Source: Alkalicoccobacillus porphyridii
Lineage (GTDB): Bacteria; Bacillota; Bacilli; Bacillales; Bacillaceae_D
DNA: 64,000 nt
NCBI RefSeq assembly: GCF_007293315.1
Contig: NZ_VLXZ01000003.1
Span: 366,640 to 430,639 of the forward strand
Direction: 5' to 3'
Positions 29,267-39,520 of this stretch are shown one piece after another (within the stretch, counting starts at the first letter, position 1; the number at the start of each line of letters is the position of its first letter). The notes under the pieces are model-generated. The model had not been told where the DNA came from, did not search any database, and saw only the letters and a list, made by a program, of their open reading frames with translations. Made by a program: the position numbers and the translations under genes.

Positions 29267-29910
29267 TGCTTGGTGTTTCGTTCTTCTTGGTGTTCCTTGC
29301 TTTTCTCTTGGTAACAGGGGCTACTTCTTGCCAAGGGCTCCGTTCCTCTTGGTGTTTCTTGCATTCCTCTTGGTATCAGGGTTTGCCTCTTGCTAAGTGC
29401 CCCATTTCTCTTAGTGTTCCTTGCTTTTCTCTTGGTAACAGGGCCTGCTTCTTGCTAAGTGCCCCATTTCTCTTGGTGTTTCTTGTTTTTCTTTGGTAAC
29501 AGGGTTTGCTTCTTGCTAAAGGCTTCATTCCTCTTGGTGTTCCTTTCTTTCCTCTTGGTATTAGGGTTTGCCTCTTGCTAAAGGCTCCGTTCCTCTTGGT
29601 GTTTCTTGTTTTCCTTTTGGTAACAGGGTTTGCTTCTTGCTAAAGGCTTCATTCCTCTTGGTGTTCCTTTCTTTCCTCTTGGTATTAGGGTTTGCCTCTT
29701 GCTAAAGGCTCCGTTCCTCTTGGTGTTTCTTGCTTTCCTCTTGGTAACAGGGCCTGCTTCTTGCTAAAGGCTCCGTTCCTCTTGGTGTTTCTCACTTCCC
29801 TCTTGGTAACAGGGTTCGCTTCTTGCTTAGTGCACCATTCCTCTTGGTGTGCCTTGCTTTCTTCTTGGTATCAGAGTTCACTTCTTGCTAAGTGTCCCTT
29901 CCCGTTGGTA
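29267..29910. repeat. Array of ten 62-bp repeats with helically phased TCTTG motifs
   Basis: Ten units of 62 bp (one of 61) have equivalent points at 29280, 29342, 29404, 29466, 29527, 29589, 29651, 29713, 29775 and 29837. Each unit carries TCTTG or a close variant at offsets of about 5, 15, 26 and 46, that is at multiples of about 10.3 bp. Since 62 is not divisible by three and no frame is kept, the array is not coding. With copy A it fills the 1.07-kb gap between purA and dnaC. Confidence 0.9.
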
Positions 29911-29926
29911 TCACCATTAATGCCAT

Positions 29927-29957
29927 AAAAAAAGCAGAACGCTCTTTGCGTTCTGCT
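29927..29957 (-). terminator. Terminator of dnaC
   Basis: AGCAGAACGC / GCGTTCTGCT with a 5-base loop and a T7 run on the minus strand. Confidence 0.9.
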
Positions 29958-29969
29958 CTCCAATCTCGA

Positions 29970-31334
29970 TTATGCTCCGGGTGGGATGTCTCGTTCGTCG
30001 TGGCGGCGGTCGAGATTGACGAATTTATTGTATTCTTTTACAAAGGCTAGTTCTACGGTTCCGACTGGGCCGTTCCGCTGCTTTGCGATGATAATTTCTA
30101 TGATGTTTTGGTTCTCTGATTCCTTGTCATAGTAATCATCGCGGTAGAGGAAGGCGACAATATCCGCATCTTGCTCGATACTTCCTGATTCCCGGATATC
30201 TGACATCATTGGGCGCTTGTCTTGTCGCTGCTCTACGCCACGGGAGAGCTGAGAGAGGGCGATGACGGGCACTTCTAGCTCTCTGGCAATGGCTTTGAGA
30301 GTTCGAGAGATTTCTGATACTTCCTGCTGGCGGTTTTCGCCGCTACGGCCATTTCCTTGAATGAGCTGCAGGTAATCAATCATAATCATACCGAGTCCAC
30401 TCTCTTGTTTGAGACGGCGGCATTTGGCGCGGATGTCGTTCACTTTTACACCGGGGGTATCATCAATGTAGATACCGGCCTTTGAAAGTGAGCCCATCGC
30501 CATCGTTAACTTCTGCCAGTCCTCATCGTTAAGTGCACCGGTTCTCATCCGTTGTGCGTCAATATTTCCCTCGGCACACAGCATCCGTTGCACAAGCTGG
30601 CTGGCTCCCATCTCGAGACTGAATATCGCAACGTTTTCCTCTGTTTTTGTGGCTACGTTCTGAGCAATATTTAGAGCAAAGGCTGTTTTACCTACGGAAG
30701 GACGGGCAGCAACAATAATTAAGTCGTTTCGCTGGAAGCCTGCCGTCATTTTATCAAGCTCGGAGAAGCCTGTAGCAATTCCAGTGATATCTCCCGTTTG
30801 GTTCTGAAGCATTTCAATTCGGTCGTAGGTTTCTACTAGAACATCCTTAATCGAGATAAAGGCACTTGAGTTCTGACGGTGAGACACCTCGAGAATTGTT
30901 TTTTCGGCTTCATTTAAGATGGTGTCTACTTCTTCCTCGCTGGCATAGCCTTCTGCAGCAATATCTGTGGCCACACGAATGAGCCTTCTGAGGACAGACT
31001 TTTCTTCGACAATTCGACTATAGTATTCGACGTTCGCGGCTGTAGGAACTGCATTTGCGATATCTCCAAGATATGAGACTCCGCCAATTTCCTCGAGCCA
31101 TTTGCGGTCTTGTAGATCTGAGGTTACGGTGACCAGATCGACGGGCTCTCCTTTTTCGGCAAGCTCCACCATGACCTGATAAATCCGCTGATGCGCTGCC
31201 CGGTAGAAATCCTCGGGAATTAAGCGCTCAGTCGCTGTAATTAGAGCTGTATCTGCTAAAAAGATGGCGCCAAGCACCGCTTGCTCTGCTTCTATATTTT
31301 GAGGGGGAGTCCGATCAGAAAATAACTCGCTCAT
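29970..31334 (-). CDS. dnaC: Replicative DNA helicase
   Basis: A 454-aa DnaB-family hexameric helicase (called DnaC in B. subtilis). An N-terminal primase-interaction domain (NIEAEQAVLGAIFL) is followed by the RecA-like domain with Walker A ARPSVGKTAFALN and motifs MIMIDYLQLI, IALSQLSRGVEQR and SDIRESGSIEQDAD. ATG follows AAGGAAG. It is downstream of rplI, separated by a possible attenuator hairpin. Confidence 0.96.
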   Translation of the reverse strand: MSELFSDRTPPQNIEAEQAVLGAIFLADTALITATERLIPEDFYRAAHQRIYQVMVELAEKGEPVDLVTVTSDLQDRKWLEEIGGVSYLGDIANAVPTAANVEYYSRIVEEKSVLRRLIRVATDIAAEGYASEEEVDTILNEAEKTILEVSHRQNSSAFISIKDVLVETYDRIEMLQNQTGDITGIATGFSELDKMTAGFQRNDLIIVAARPSVGKTAFALNIAQNVATKTEENVAIFSLEMGASQLVQRMLCAEGNIDAQRMRTGALNDEDWQKLTMAMGSLSKAGIYIDDTPGVKVNDIRAKCRRLKQESGLGMIMIDYLQLIQGNGRSGENRQQEVSEISRTLKAIARELEVPVIALSQLSRGVEQRQDKRPMMSDIRESGSIEQDADIVAFLYRDDYYDKESENQNIIEIIIAKQRNGPVGTVELAFVKEYNKFVNLDRRHDERDIPPGA

Positions 31335-31351
31335 GCTTCATTCTTCCTTTC

Positions 31352-31407
31352 AAAAAAAACAGCTCCCCCTCGCTCCTGTTAGAGGAAAACAAGGAGGATA
31401 GCTGTTT
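31352..31407 (-). terminator. Terminator or attenuator between rplI and dnaC
   Basis: On the minus strand AAACAGCT … AGCTGTTT flanks a further C-rich/G-rich pairing and is followed by T8. It lies between two genes usually cotranscribed, so partial termination is likely. Confidence 0.6.
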
Positions 31408-31420
31408 GATCAGGTCGCTC

Positions 31421-31864
31421 TTATTCTTCAACTACATGCACTTTGACAGTAGCTGTTACGTCAGGGTGAATTTTGATTGGCACATTGGTGTAACCGAGCG
31501 CTCGAATCGGCTCGTTTAAGCCGATTTTACGCTTATCCACTTTTTTCTTCATTTTCTTTAGGGTTTCGGCGATTTGCTTTGTAGAGATGGCTCCAAATAG
31601 ACGTCCGCCTTCTCCAGCCTTAGCTTTGATCTCAACAGTGAGAGCTTCAAGCTCGGCTTTATATGCCTTGGCTTGCTCTAGCTCTTCTTCTTGTTTTTTG
31701 TCTTGGCTTTTTTGCTTTGCTTCAAGGTCCTTCACATTACCTTGTGTGGCAGCTACAGCTAACTTGTTTGGCAGAAGATAGTTGCGAGCATAACCTTCAG
31801 ACACGTTTTTGCGTTCGCCCTTTTTTCCTTTACCTTTAACTTCCTCTAAAAAAATGACTTCCAT
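31421..31864 (-). CDS. rplI: 50S ribosomal protein L9
   Basis: The 147-aa protein has the L9 signature [20 protein letters not shown] at the N-terminus, a Lys/Glu-rich connecting helix and the C-terminal domain. Normal length. ATG overlaps the gdpP stop. Confidence 0.96.
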   Translation of the reverse strand: MEVIFLEEVKGKGKKGERKNVSEGYARNYLLPNKLAVAATQGNVKDLEAKQKSQDKKQEEELEQAKAYKAELEALTVEIKAKAGEGGRLFGAISTKQIAETLKKMKKKVDKRKIGLNEPIRALGYTNVPIKIHPDVTATVKVHVVEE

Positions 31865-33828
31865 TACGCTTCTCCTCCAATCGCTTCGTCTATCGCTTGC
31901 TGAAGCTGTTCTTTAGCATCTTCAATCGATACATCCTCTAGCTGAGTGGCTGCATTAGATAAATGCCCACCGCCACCGAGGCTCTCCATTATAACCTGTA
32001 CATTGACTTCCCCTAAGGATCTTGCACTGATACTAGTAAGACCATCTGATCTCTTTGAAATAACAAAGGAGGCAACCACACGCTTCATCGTTAGCAGGGT
32101 ATCCGCTGCCTGTGCAATGACAAGCTGCGAATACACTTCAGATTCATCGGCAGTGGCAATCATATAGCCATCCTTATACATTTCACCTGACTCGACAAGC
32201 TTTGCTCTCTTTTTGTAGTGCTCCAGATCTTCTTTTAACAGCTGCTGAACCATCACTGTATCAGCGCCGTTTGACCGTAAGAAGGAAGCGGCATCAAACG
32301 TTCTTGCCCCTGTTCGGATAGCAAAGCTTTTTGTATCAACAATAATTCCGGCAAGCAATGCTGTGGCTTCCAAGCGATCCATATTCAACTGCTTCGGCTG
32401 ATACTCTAAAAGCTCCGTCACGAGCTCGGCTGTTGATGATGCGTAAGGCTCCATATAGACGAGAACTGGGTCATGTATAAAATCTTCGCCACGTCTATGA
32501 TGATCTAAAACAACCACGCGGTTCACCATATCAAGCAGCTTTGGCTCAATAACCATCGAAGGCTTATGTGTATCAACTACGACCAAAAGAGTGTCCTTAT
32601 CAATTAAAGAGACCGCTTCTTCAGGTGAGATAAATTGTGACCAAAGGTGATCGTGTGTTTCAACCTCTTCCATTAATCGTTGTACATCGGCATTCATATC
32701 ACTTTGATCAAGAACAATATAGCCTTCTCGATCATTCACATCTGCAATTTTTAATATACCGATTGAGGCACCAATGGCATCCATGTCTGGACGCGAATGA
32801 CCCATCACAATCACACGTTCACTTTCTGTCACAAAGTCACGTAGGGCATGGGCTATCACTCGAGCACGAACCCGAGTACGTTTCTCCATGGCGTTTGTTT
32901 TGCCACCATAGAACCGAACTCGTCCATCCTTTCGCTTAATCGCTACTTGATCTCCTCCGCGCCCAAGCGCTAGGTCTAAACTTGATTGAGCGACATTTCC
33001 AAGATCACGCAAGGATGCTTCCTCTGTCCCCACCCCAATACTTAAGGTAATCGAGGCTTTCTCCTTACTTGTCACTTCCCGTATCTCATCAACAATCGCA
33101 AATCGATTCTCTTCAAGCAATAGCAACGATTTGTAATTCATTACTGCTAAAAAGCGATCTGACGCCGTTCGTCTAAGAAAAATATCATACTCGTTCGCCC
33201 AGTTGTTTAAAGTGGAAGTGACCGCACTCATCATTCGACTGCGCACCTGATCTTCCATCCCTTGGGTCACTTCATCGTAGTTATCAAGATAAATTAAGGA
33301 TACAACCGTTTGGGTATCCTCAAATAATTCCTTGGTTTCTTCCTTCTCCGTCACATCTGTAAGGTAAATCAGACGCTCGTTGTATTCAATTTCTACATGA
33401 TAATAGGAAGAGTCAATCTGAACCGTATCCGTATCAGATTCCTCATCCAAAATGACCAGAAGATCTTCACTAATATGTGAAAGCTGCTTACCGATCACAT
33501 CATGGCTTAGTCGATTTAATACAAAAGGGTTTACCCATTGTACCTTTAAGTCTTCATTATAAAGAATAATTCCTACTGGCAGATTGGCTACCGCACCCTC
33601 ACCTGCCTTATTCACACGATAAGACAGAGTCGAAATATAGCTTTCTAAATCTCGCTTGAAGGCTTGCTCTGCCTGTAACGAGTAAAATGCAACTAGTATA
33701 ACAGCAGCAAAGCTAACCAGTCCCATCTGCCAATGCCAAAACGCAATGACAGAGCTCAACAGGATCGACAACGCAAACAGGGTCATTACATGATAGCCGT
33801 GCCAGCGTTTCGTTAAAGACTTCGGCAT
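31864..33828 (-). CDS. gdpP: Cyclic-di-AMP phosphodiesterase GdpP
   Basis: The 654-aa protein has two N-terminal membrane helices, a PAS-like domain, a degenerate GGDEF domain ([13 protein letters not shown]) and a C-terminal DHH/DHHA1 phosphodiesterase ([40 protein letters not shown]). It degrades c-di-AMP and so influences potassium balance and wall stress. ATG at 33828 is preferred: GGAG lies 9 bases upstream and an earlier TTG abuts it. Confidence 0.95.
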   Translation of the reverse strand: MPKSLTKRWHGYHVMTLFALSILLSSVIAFWHWQMGLVSFAAVILVAFYSLQAEQAFKRDLESYISTLSYRVNKAGEGAVANLPVGIILYNEDLKVQWVNPFVLNRLSHDVIGKQLSHISEDLLVILDEESDTDTVQIDSSYYHVEIEYNERLIYLTDVTEKEETKELFEDTQTVVSLIYLDNYDEVTQGMEDQVRSRMMSAVTSTLNNWANEYDIFLRRTASDRFLAVMNYKSLLLLEENRFAIVDEIREVTSKEKASITLSIGVGTEEASLRDLGNVAQSSLDLALGRGGDQVAIKRKDGRVRFYGGKTNAMEKRTRVRARVIAHALRDFVTESERVIVMGHSRPDMDAIGASIGILKIADVNDREGYIVLDQSDMNADVQRLMEEVETHDHLWSQFISPEEAVSLIDKDTLLVVVDTHKPSMVIEPKLLDMVNRVVVLDHHRRGEDFIHDPVLVYMEPYASSTAELVTELLEYQPKQLNMDRLEATALLAGIIVDTKSFAIRTGARTFDAASFLRSNGADTVMVQQLLKEDLEHYKKRAKLVESGEMYKDGYMIATADESEVYSQLVIAQAADTLLTMKRVVASFVISKRSDGLTSISARSLGEVNVQVIMESLGGGGHLSNAATQLEDVSIEDAKEQLQQAIDEAIGGEA

Positions 33829-33840
33829 ACTTGTCAACTC

Positions 33841-34761
33841 CTACTTCCTCTGGCTTCCAAGCCTGCTTTTCAAATCAAGAACCATATCTGCTATACCAAT
33901 TAATCGAACCACTAGTTGGAGTGGTGCAAGTAGTATAGTCATAAAGATAACAATGACTCCAAACACCTTTGGGTATTTCTTATGATCAAAGAAGAAAAAG
34001 ACAAAGCTGAGTCCCTGGATCATCATGATGGTATTAACCAAAAGATAAATATTAGTAACCGCAATAAAAAGCGTGCTTCCTTCTTCAGGATTGCTAAGTA
34101 TTAACACAAATACAATCAAATACACCCAAATAAATACCTTTGGAAATCCCCAATTTTTAAAGGCAGGTAGCCTTTTCACATCCATACGGTACTTGCGAAG
34201 CAGTATACCTATTAGCCACACAGTAACAAGTGCCATCATCGTTGCAAAAAAGACAATAAGAAAAGGCACTATATATGGAATTTGATTCATTCCATCTGTT
34301 ACTAAGTCAATTTGCTCCTGCGATTGACCAGCAACTTGTAAAAGATCTGTTACCTGTTCTCGCTGGCTGCGGACCAGCTGGTTTATTGTCATATCTGAAA
34401 GAACTGAAATCCAGACATAAGCCATGGTTAAAAACAAGGTATAGGTTAGGCTGACCCCTCTAAGGACGGCAAATCCGTCTGCTTTTCTACGGTGAAGCTC
34501 TCCTGTAACCACTCCCGCAAGCGCAAATACAAGCGTTACAAGAAGTCCGAGGGTATGAATCGGCCACGAAATCATACAGAGCAAAAGATATAGAACCAAT
34601 GATTTTTTTAGTTCATGCCTACTAGCAAAATACGCTAGTGGCAAAGGCAGTGCCCAAACAACAATGATATTTACAATGGGTACAGCAAGCACCACCAACA
34701 AAAGCAGGAGATAAATCCCCGTTATCAGTGTGCCTTCTTTCCAAGGACTTGTATGATTCAC
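33841..34761 (-). CDS. yybS: YybS-family (DUF2232) membrane protein
   Basis: A 306-aa polytopic protein with about eight helices, matching YybS in sequence style and position upstream of gdpP. The function is unknown; some relatives are ECF-like. It starts at GTG behind GAGGTGA. Confidence 0.88.
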   Translation of the reverse strand: MNHTSPWKEGTLITGIYLLLLLVVLAVPIVNIIVVWALPLPLAYFASRHELKKSLVLYLLLCMISWPIHTLGLLVTLVFALAGVVTGELHRRKADGFAVLRGVSLTYTLFLTMAYVWISVLSDMTINQLVRSQREQVTDLLQVAGQSQEQIDLVTDGMNQIPYIVPFLIVFFATMMALVTVWLIGILLRKYRMDVKRLPAFKNWGFPKVFIWVYLIVFVLILSNPEEGSTLFIAVTNIYLLVNTIMMIQGLSFVFFFFDHKKYPKVFGVIVIFMTILLAPLQLVVRLIGIADMVLDLKSRLGSQRK

Positions 34762-34955
34762 ACATTCACCTCATTTTACCAACAAACAAAATGGCCCTTT
34801 TTTTGTATAGAAAGGCCTTTGACAATTCCACATATACTTGTTTATTTTAGCGCAATTACCTTAAAAATTAAAGGATTGCTTTTAGTCTATGCGCTTTTGT
34901 CCAAAAAAATAAATCGACAGGATGCTACGTTCCCGTCGATTTATCATCATTTAAA

Positions 34956-35189
34956 TTAATTTACTTCATTTACATAAGGAAGCAATGCGATTTGACGAGA
35001 ACGCTTGATAGCGATAGTCAATTTGCGTTGGTACTTTGCAGAAGTTCCAGTCACACGACGAGGCAAGATTTTGCCACGTTCTGAGATGAAACGTTTTAGA
35101 AGCTCAGTATCCTTATAATCGATGTGCGTAATTTTGTTTACAGTGAAGAAACAAACCTTACGGCGCTTAGGACGACCACGACGAGCCAT
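34956..35189 (-). CDS. rpsR: 30S ribosomal protein S18
   Basis: A 77-aa protein with [32 protein letters not shown] and the conserved C-terminal [16 protein letters not shown]. It forms the rpsF-ssb-rpsR operon. Confidence 0.97.
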   Translation of the reverse strand: MARRGRPKRRKVCFFTVNKITHIDYKDTELLKRFISERGKILPRRVTGTSAKYQRKLTIAIKRSRQIALLPYVNEVN

Positions 35190-35232
35190 AACGGAACAAC
35201 TCCTTTCCTATAAATGTTCAGTCAGTTACCTA

Positions 35233-35718
35233 TTAAAACGGTAGATCATCATCTGAAATATCAATGGGTTTTCCGTCATTTGCAAACGGATCATCATTGT
35301 ATCCACCCTGCTGGCGATTCGAATTTTGGTTATAATCGTTCCCGCCACCCTGGTTATAGTTAGCATTTTGATTACCGCTTGATTGGTTATTCTGACTATT
35401 ACGCGGTTCCAGGAACTGGACGCTGTCGGCTACAATCTCGGTCACAAAGACGCGACGGCCTTCATTGTTGTCATAGCTTCTTGTTTGTACTCGGCCATCT
35501 ACGCCTGCCAAGCTGCCTTTGTTTAGAAAGTTAGCTACGTTTTCAGCTGGTTTACGCCACACCACACAGTTAATGAAATCGGCTTCACGATCTCCCTGTT
35601 GATTCGAAAATGGACGATTCACAGCGAGTGTAAAGTTAGCGACTGCCACACCATTTGGCGTATAGCGCAATTCAGGGTCTTTTGTTAAACGACCAACCAG
35701 GACAACACGATTTAGCAA
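35233..35718 (-). CDS. ssb: Single-stranded DNA-binding protein
   Basis: The 161-aa SsbA has an OB-fold ([34 protein letters not shown]), a Gly/Asn/Gln-rich linker and the acidic protein-docking tip DISDDDLPF. It lies between rpsF and rpsR. Confidence 0.97.
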   Translation of the reverse strand: MLNRVVLVGRLTKDPELRYTPNGVAVANFTLAVNRPFSNQQGDREADFINCVVWRKPAENVANFLNKGSLAGVDGRVQTRSYDNNEGRRVFVTEIVADSVQFLEPRNSQNNQSSGNQNANYNQGGGNDYNQNSNRQQGGYNDDPFANDGKPIDISDDDLPF

Positions 35719-35812
35719 TCCATATCCCTCCCGCTTTTAAGATGTATGAAGACGGTCCCCGAGAGGATGTCACATGTTAGATTGATGCTCATCACCAATC
35801 TTTGGGTTAAAA

Positions 35813-36106
35813 TTAAGCTACGTCTTTAGTTACTAGGACACGAATAACGTTGTCGTTGATTTTGATTAAGCGATTAAATTCATTAAGCGCATCAGAATCA
35901 GCAGCAGCGTTCACGTTTAGCAATACGTAGAAACCTTCAGTGAAATCATTGATTTCATAAGCTAAACGGCGTTTGCCCATTTCATTAACCTTTTCGATCT
36001 CAGCTCCGTTAGTTGTTAACACGTTATTGTAACGTTCAACAATCTCTTTATAAGCTGATTCTTCAAGGTTTGGAGCGATAATGTACATGATTTCGTACTT
36101 ACGCAT
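35813..36106 (-). CDS. rpsF: 30S ribosomal protein S6
   Basis: ATG at 36106 (97 aa) follows AAAGGAGGTGGCC and gives the standard MRKYEIMYI start. It is the first gene of the S6-Ssb-S18 operon. Confidence 0.96.
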   Translation of the reverse strand: MRKYEIMYIIAPNLEESAYKEIVERYNNVLTTNGAEIEKVNEMGKRRLAYEINDFTEGFYVLLNVNAAADSDALNEFNRLIKINDNVIRVLVTKDVA

Positions 36107-36261
36107 TCCGGCCACCTCCTTTTGGTCTAAGCGGCTCCGATCATACGGAGCAAGAAGCAAAACTCATCAACAGAGTCATTTTACTCACAACAATTAATGA
36201 TAACAGATAAAACAGGCTTAGGCAAGGATTTAAAAGAGGTTAAAACAAAATTTGGTTGCTC

Positions 36262-36622
36262 CGGCTTCGCTCCCGGGATGAGGGACCGCTTTCCGCGGGC
36301 AGGCGTTGAACTAAATGGGCAAAGCCTTGTATTTTAACCTTGCCTGTTTTTCGAGGCCACTGAAAAAGTCATGTAAGAATTAGCGGAATGGCGGCCGCTA
36401 CAGGAGAACCCTTCGCTTTCCGCGGGAACGGCCTCAGCCCTCGAAGCGGAAAACCACCACTTCGATGTCTTCAGACGCGTTCTGTTCCGCAGGAGTCTAC
36501 GGGTTCTCCTTCCGCTAACGTTTTGACTTAAACAATTGAAAAAAGTACTTAGTTTTATAAAAATCATTTTTCAGTGACCTCTTTTTTTCCCGTAGGAGTC
36601 GGCCCTCTCATCTCGTCCGCTG
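36262..36622 (+). repeat. Long-palindrome repeat, copy B, split by an insertion
   Basis: The left part at 36262-36352 (CGGGATGAGGGAC … GGCAGGCGTTGAACTAA …) and the right part at 36582-36622 (CCCGTAGGAGTCGGCCC TCTCATCTCG) rejoin into one family member when the MITE-like element is removed. Outer arms GATGAG/CTCATC pair. Confidence 0.75.
36353..36581. mobile_element. 229-bp MITE-like element
   Basis: Terminal inverted repeats GAGGCCACTGAAAAA (36353-36367) and TTTTTCAGTGACCTC (36567-36581) match at 14 of 15. Inner arms TTAGCGGAA … GGAGAACCC are mirrored as well. TTTTTC occurs just outside both ends, as expected for a target duplication. There is no coding capacity, so it must have moved with a transposase supplied elsewhere. 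With copy B and the small gene it fills the 842-bp gap between rpsF and ychF. Confidence 0.75.
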
Positions 36623-36757
36623 ATATAGATTTACTCTCAAAATAATACTTGCTGAAAATATCATTCTTTTTTTGAAATGTTGAGATCCATATATTTACAC
36701 AAATCAAATGTACTATTAAATAAATGTAAAATATATCTTCAGGTATGGAGGCCAAAA

Positions 36758-36865
36758 ATGACTAATAGTTTTATTGTCATCATCTTAGGTTTGATCTTGG
36801 TTATTGGTATTCCTGTTGGTGTTTTTTTTGCTATAAAACATTTGATTACGTATTATTTTAAATGA
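36758..36865 (+). CDS. Small single-helix membrane protein
   Basis: A 35-aa ORF (start MTNSFIVIILG, end ITYYFK) behind TATGGAGG at 7-base spacing. One hydrophobic helix covers nearly the whole peptide, with a basic tail. A strong terminator follows 27 bases later. Not recognised; it is convergent with ychF. Confidence 0.6.
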   Translation: MTNSFIVIILGLILVIGIPVGVFFAIKHLITYYFK

Positions 36866-36892
36866 AGAATAAATATCAAGAGTAAGTAGGTA

Positions 36893-36930
36893 AAAGAAAA
36901 ACGAAGGCTATGATGCCCTTCGTTTTTCTT
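36893..36930. terminator. Bidirectional terminator between the small gene and ychF
   Basis: AAAGAAAAACGAAGG pairs with CCTTCGTTTTTCTTT, serving both converging genes. Confidence 0.9.
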
Positions 36931-36948
36931 TATATATGAGAATTCACC

Positions 36949-38049
36949 TTAAACGTTAAAACGGAAGTGAATGACGTCGCCGTCTTGGACGATGTATTCT
37001 TTTCCTTCTAGGCGGACTTTTCCACGTTCTTTAGCGACGGTCATGGATTCTGCGTCGACTAGGTCTTCGTAGGAAACGATTTCTGCGCGGATAAAGCCTC
37101 TTTCAAAGTCAGTATGAATGATACCGGCTGCTTGAGGGGCTTTAATTCCTTTTTTAAATGTCCATGCACGGACTTCTTGCTCGCCTGCTGTGAAGTAGGT
37201 TTGAAGTCCAAGAAGCTGGTAGGCAGCGCGAATGAGCTGATCGAGTCCTGACTCAGCAATGCCTAAATCATCGAGGAATTCCTGCTTTTCATCGCCATCA
37301 AGCTCAGCAATTTCCTCTTCAATTTTGGCACAGACGACAATGACCTCACTGTTTTCATCTGCTGCAAAGGCTCTAACCTTTGCCACGTATTCATTCTGGT
37401 CTGGATCCATGATATCTTCTTCACTTACGTTGGCTGCATATAATACAGGTTTGCTTGTTAAAAGGTGCATGCCTTTCACTAGCTTAGCTTCCTCATCTGA
37501 GAAATCAATGCTTCTCGCTGGTTTTTCTTCCTCAAAGGCTACACGTAGCTTTTCTAAAACGGCAAGCTCTGCGACTGCATCCTTATCTTTAGTCCGAGCC
37601 AATTTAGATACACGCGCCAAACGCTTGTCCACTGTTTCAAAATCAGCGAGGATTAGCTCTAAATTAATGACTTCAATGTCACGAATTGGGTCAACGCTAC
37701 CCGAAACGTGGGTAATGTTATCATCTGCAAAGCACCGTACCACGTGGGAGATCGCATCTACCTGACGAATATGTGATAGAAACTTGTTTCCAAGCCCCTC
37801 ACCTTTACTTGCTCCTTCTACGATTCCAGCGATGTCCGTAAATTCAAATGCGGTAGGGATCGTCTTTTTAGGTTTGACTAACGTTGTTAAGACTTGTAGT
37901 CTATGATCTGGAACCTCAACAATCCCAACATTTGGATCAATGGTACAGAATGGGTAGTTTGCTGATTCTGCACCCGCCTGTGTAATCGCATTAAATAATG
38001 TCGACTTGCCGACGTTAGGCAAGCCTACAATTCCGGTTGTTAAAGCCAA
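36949..38049 (-). CDS. ychF: Ribosome-associated ATPase/GTPase YchF
   Basis: A 366-aa Obg-family protein. G1 is GLPNVGKST and the TGS domain is at the C-terminus (WTFKKGIKAPQAAGIIHTDFERGF). The G4 motif is atypical (YAANVSEED), explaining its ATP preference. TTG at 38049 gives the canonical MALTTGIVG start and length; a GTG three codons upstream is too close to AAAGGA. Confidence 0.94.
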   Translation of the reverse strand: MALTTGIVGLPNVGKSTLFNAITQAGAESANYPFCTIDPNVGIVEVPDHRLQVLTTLVKPKKTIPTAFEFTDIAGIVEGASKGEGLGNKFLSHIRQVDAISHVVRCFADDNITHVSGSVDPIRDIEVINLELILADFETVDKRLARVSKLARTKDKDAVAELAVLEKLRVAFEEEKPARSIDFSDEEAKLVKGMHLLTSKPVLYAANVSEEDIMDPDQNEYVAKVRAFAADENSEVIVVCAKIEEEIAELDGDEKQEFLDDLGIAESGLDQLIRAAYQLLGLQTYFTAGEQEVRAWTFKKGIKAPQAAGIIHTDFERGFIRAEIVSYEDLVDAESMTVAKERGKVRLEGKEYIVQDGDVIHFRFNV

Positions 38050-38123
38050 TGAAGTCACGTCCTTTTTTTCTTATATTTGTTCGCATAACAAAACAAGGCA
38101 GCGGGCAAAACCCCTCACCTTGT

Positions 38124-38327
38124 TTACTCTTCGGGTTGAGCATGTTCTACGATTTTTTTTAGCTTACGGGAAAACTCTTTGCGGGGAAGCATGACACTGT
38201 GTTGACATCCCAAACACTTAATACGCACATCCATACCGACTCGGATTATTTTCCACTGATTGGCTCCACAAGGATGCGGTTTTCTCATCTCCACGATATC
38301 GTGCAGTGAGAATTCTTTATCTGCCAT
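38124..38327 (-). CDS. yyzM: DUF951 family protein (YyzM-like)
   Basis: The 67-aa protein has HDIVEMRKPHPCGANQWKII and CLGCQHSVMLPRKEF, with paired cysteines that suggest a zinc site. It is normally found beside ychF. ATG at 38327 has GGAGG 9 bases upstream. Confidence 0.88.
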   Translation of the reverse strand: MADKEFSLHDIVEMRKPHPCGANQWKIIRVGMDVRIKCLGCQHSVMLPRKEFSRKLKKIVEHAQPEE

Positions 38328-38395
38328 ACCATCCAACCTCCTTGCAGCATACTAATCACCATTATACACGATTATGAATTAAAATGGGAAATCGT

Positions 38396-39433
38396 CTAGT
38401 CTGCTTTTTTGTTTCTAAGAAGAGCGGGATGATGAAAAAATGGATAAAGAATGATGCATATGAGCAGGTAGACATTAACTACCCCATACAATGGATATAG
38501 AAAGGCAATCATAGACGAAAAGCCAAAGGTGGTAAGAGGGGCCATAATGGCGATTAACAGCATAGCTATAAGCCAGCTTTCTCCTTTTATGTGTCCTCTT
38601 AATCTAGAAATTAATCCAAATATTCCTGCCCCTGCCGTAGTATAGATAGCCAGCCACAATAGAACAGACATCGCCACCACCATAATCGATGGATATTGTT
38701 TAAGAATCACAAATAGTGGAATTTCATAGAACATAATCTCTCCTGCAATTTGAAGCAGTGATTCATTGTAAAGATACGAGATGGAGCCCATGAGCAGCCC
38801 ACTACCCAATGAAGCAATCCAAATTTCTCCGCGATGTTTCATTTGACGCCCGATCGCTGAAACAACCGCAACGATCGGCAGTATATTTAATGAAGTGAAT
38901 GTAATCGCAGCTGGCCAATTATGCTGATGGGACCACTCAAAGGTAAATTGAAAGCCTAAAGATGACTGAAACACTAGTAAAATACTAACCAATGAGAGAA
39001 TTAAGATTGGAATTAGAAATGCGTTAATCGTTGTCATGCCATGTGTATCTTTTAGAAACAGTAGAACCACCATGGCACCACTGCCTGCCATACCTAGCCA
39101 AAACGGAATATTATATACTTCAAGGGTGGCTCCTGCTCCAGCGAGCATAATTGTTGTTGTTGAAAACAAATATGAAAATATCACCCAATCATACGCCTTC
39201 GCTAATTTATCTCCCACTAACGTTGTGAGTAATGGCACATATTGAGTAGATTGTTGCTTAAAGGCTAGATTCATGATGACAAAACAGCTAATGGTAAACA
39301 AAATCGCAAATAATAGAATGGCGACATTACTTTCCGCTCCAAAAAACTGCCAGAGCTCTCGGCCCGATGCATATCCTGCTCCTATTAACGTACCAACAAT
39401 TAAAAACATCCATTTTAGACCGTTTGCCCACAT
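38396..39433 (-). CDS. YkvI-like membrane protein
   Basis: A 345-aa polytopic protein with about ten helices. The N-terminal GTLIGAGYASGRELWQFF is typical of the YkvI family, distantly related to amino-acid/cation symporters of the APC fold. The substrate is unknown. ATG follows GGAGCGGGCAGG. Confidence 0.75.
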   Translation of the reverse strand: MWANGLKWMFLIVGTLIGAGYASGRELWQFFGAESNVAILLFAILFTISCFVIMNLAFKQQSTQYVPLLTTLVGDKLAKAYDWVIFSYLFSTTTIMLAGAGATLEVYNIPFWLGMAGSGAMVVLLFLKDTHGMTTINAFLIPILILSLVSILLVFQSSLGFQFTFEWSHQHNWPAAITFTSLNILPIVAVVSAIGRQMKHRGEIWIASLGSGLLMGSISYLYNESLLQIAGEIMFYEIPLFVILKQYPSIMVVAMSVLLWLAIYTTAGAGIFGLISRLRGHIKGESWLIAMLLIAIMAPLTTFGFSSMIAFLYPLYGVVNVYLLICIILYPFFHHPALLRNKKAD

Positions 39434-39520
39434 CCTGCCCGCTCCTTTTATCTAATCTGCATGTATAAAAACGCCTTTAAACTACTATACTGTTACTACT
39501 ATGGCAAAGGAGTACAAGTT

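Noticed and set aside
29267..29910. CRISPR array
   Set aside because: The repeats run continuously without unique spacers, and there are no cas genes in the window.
29088..29928. Three hydrophobic open frames (about 77-102 aa) across the 62-bp array
   Set aside because: They follow from the T-rich repeat, change frame each unit because 62 is not a multiple of 3, and lack ribosome-binding sites.
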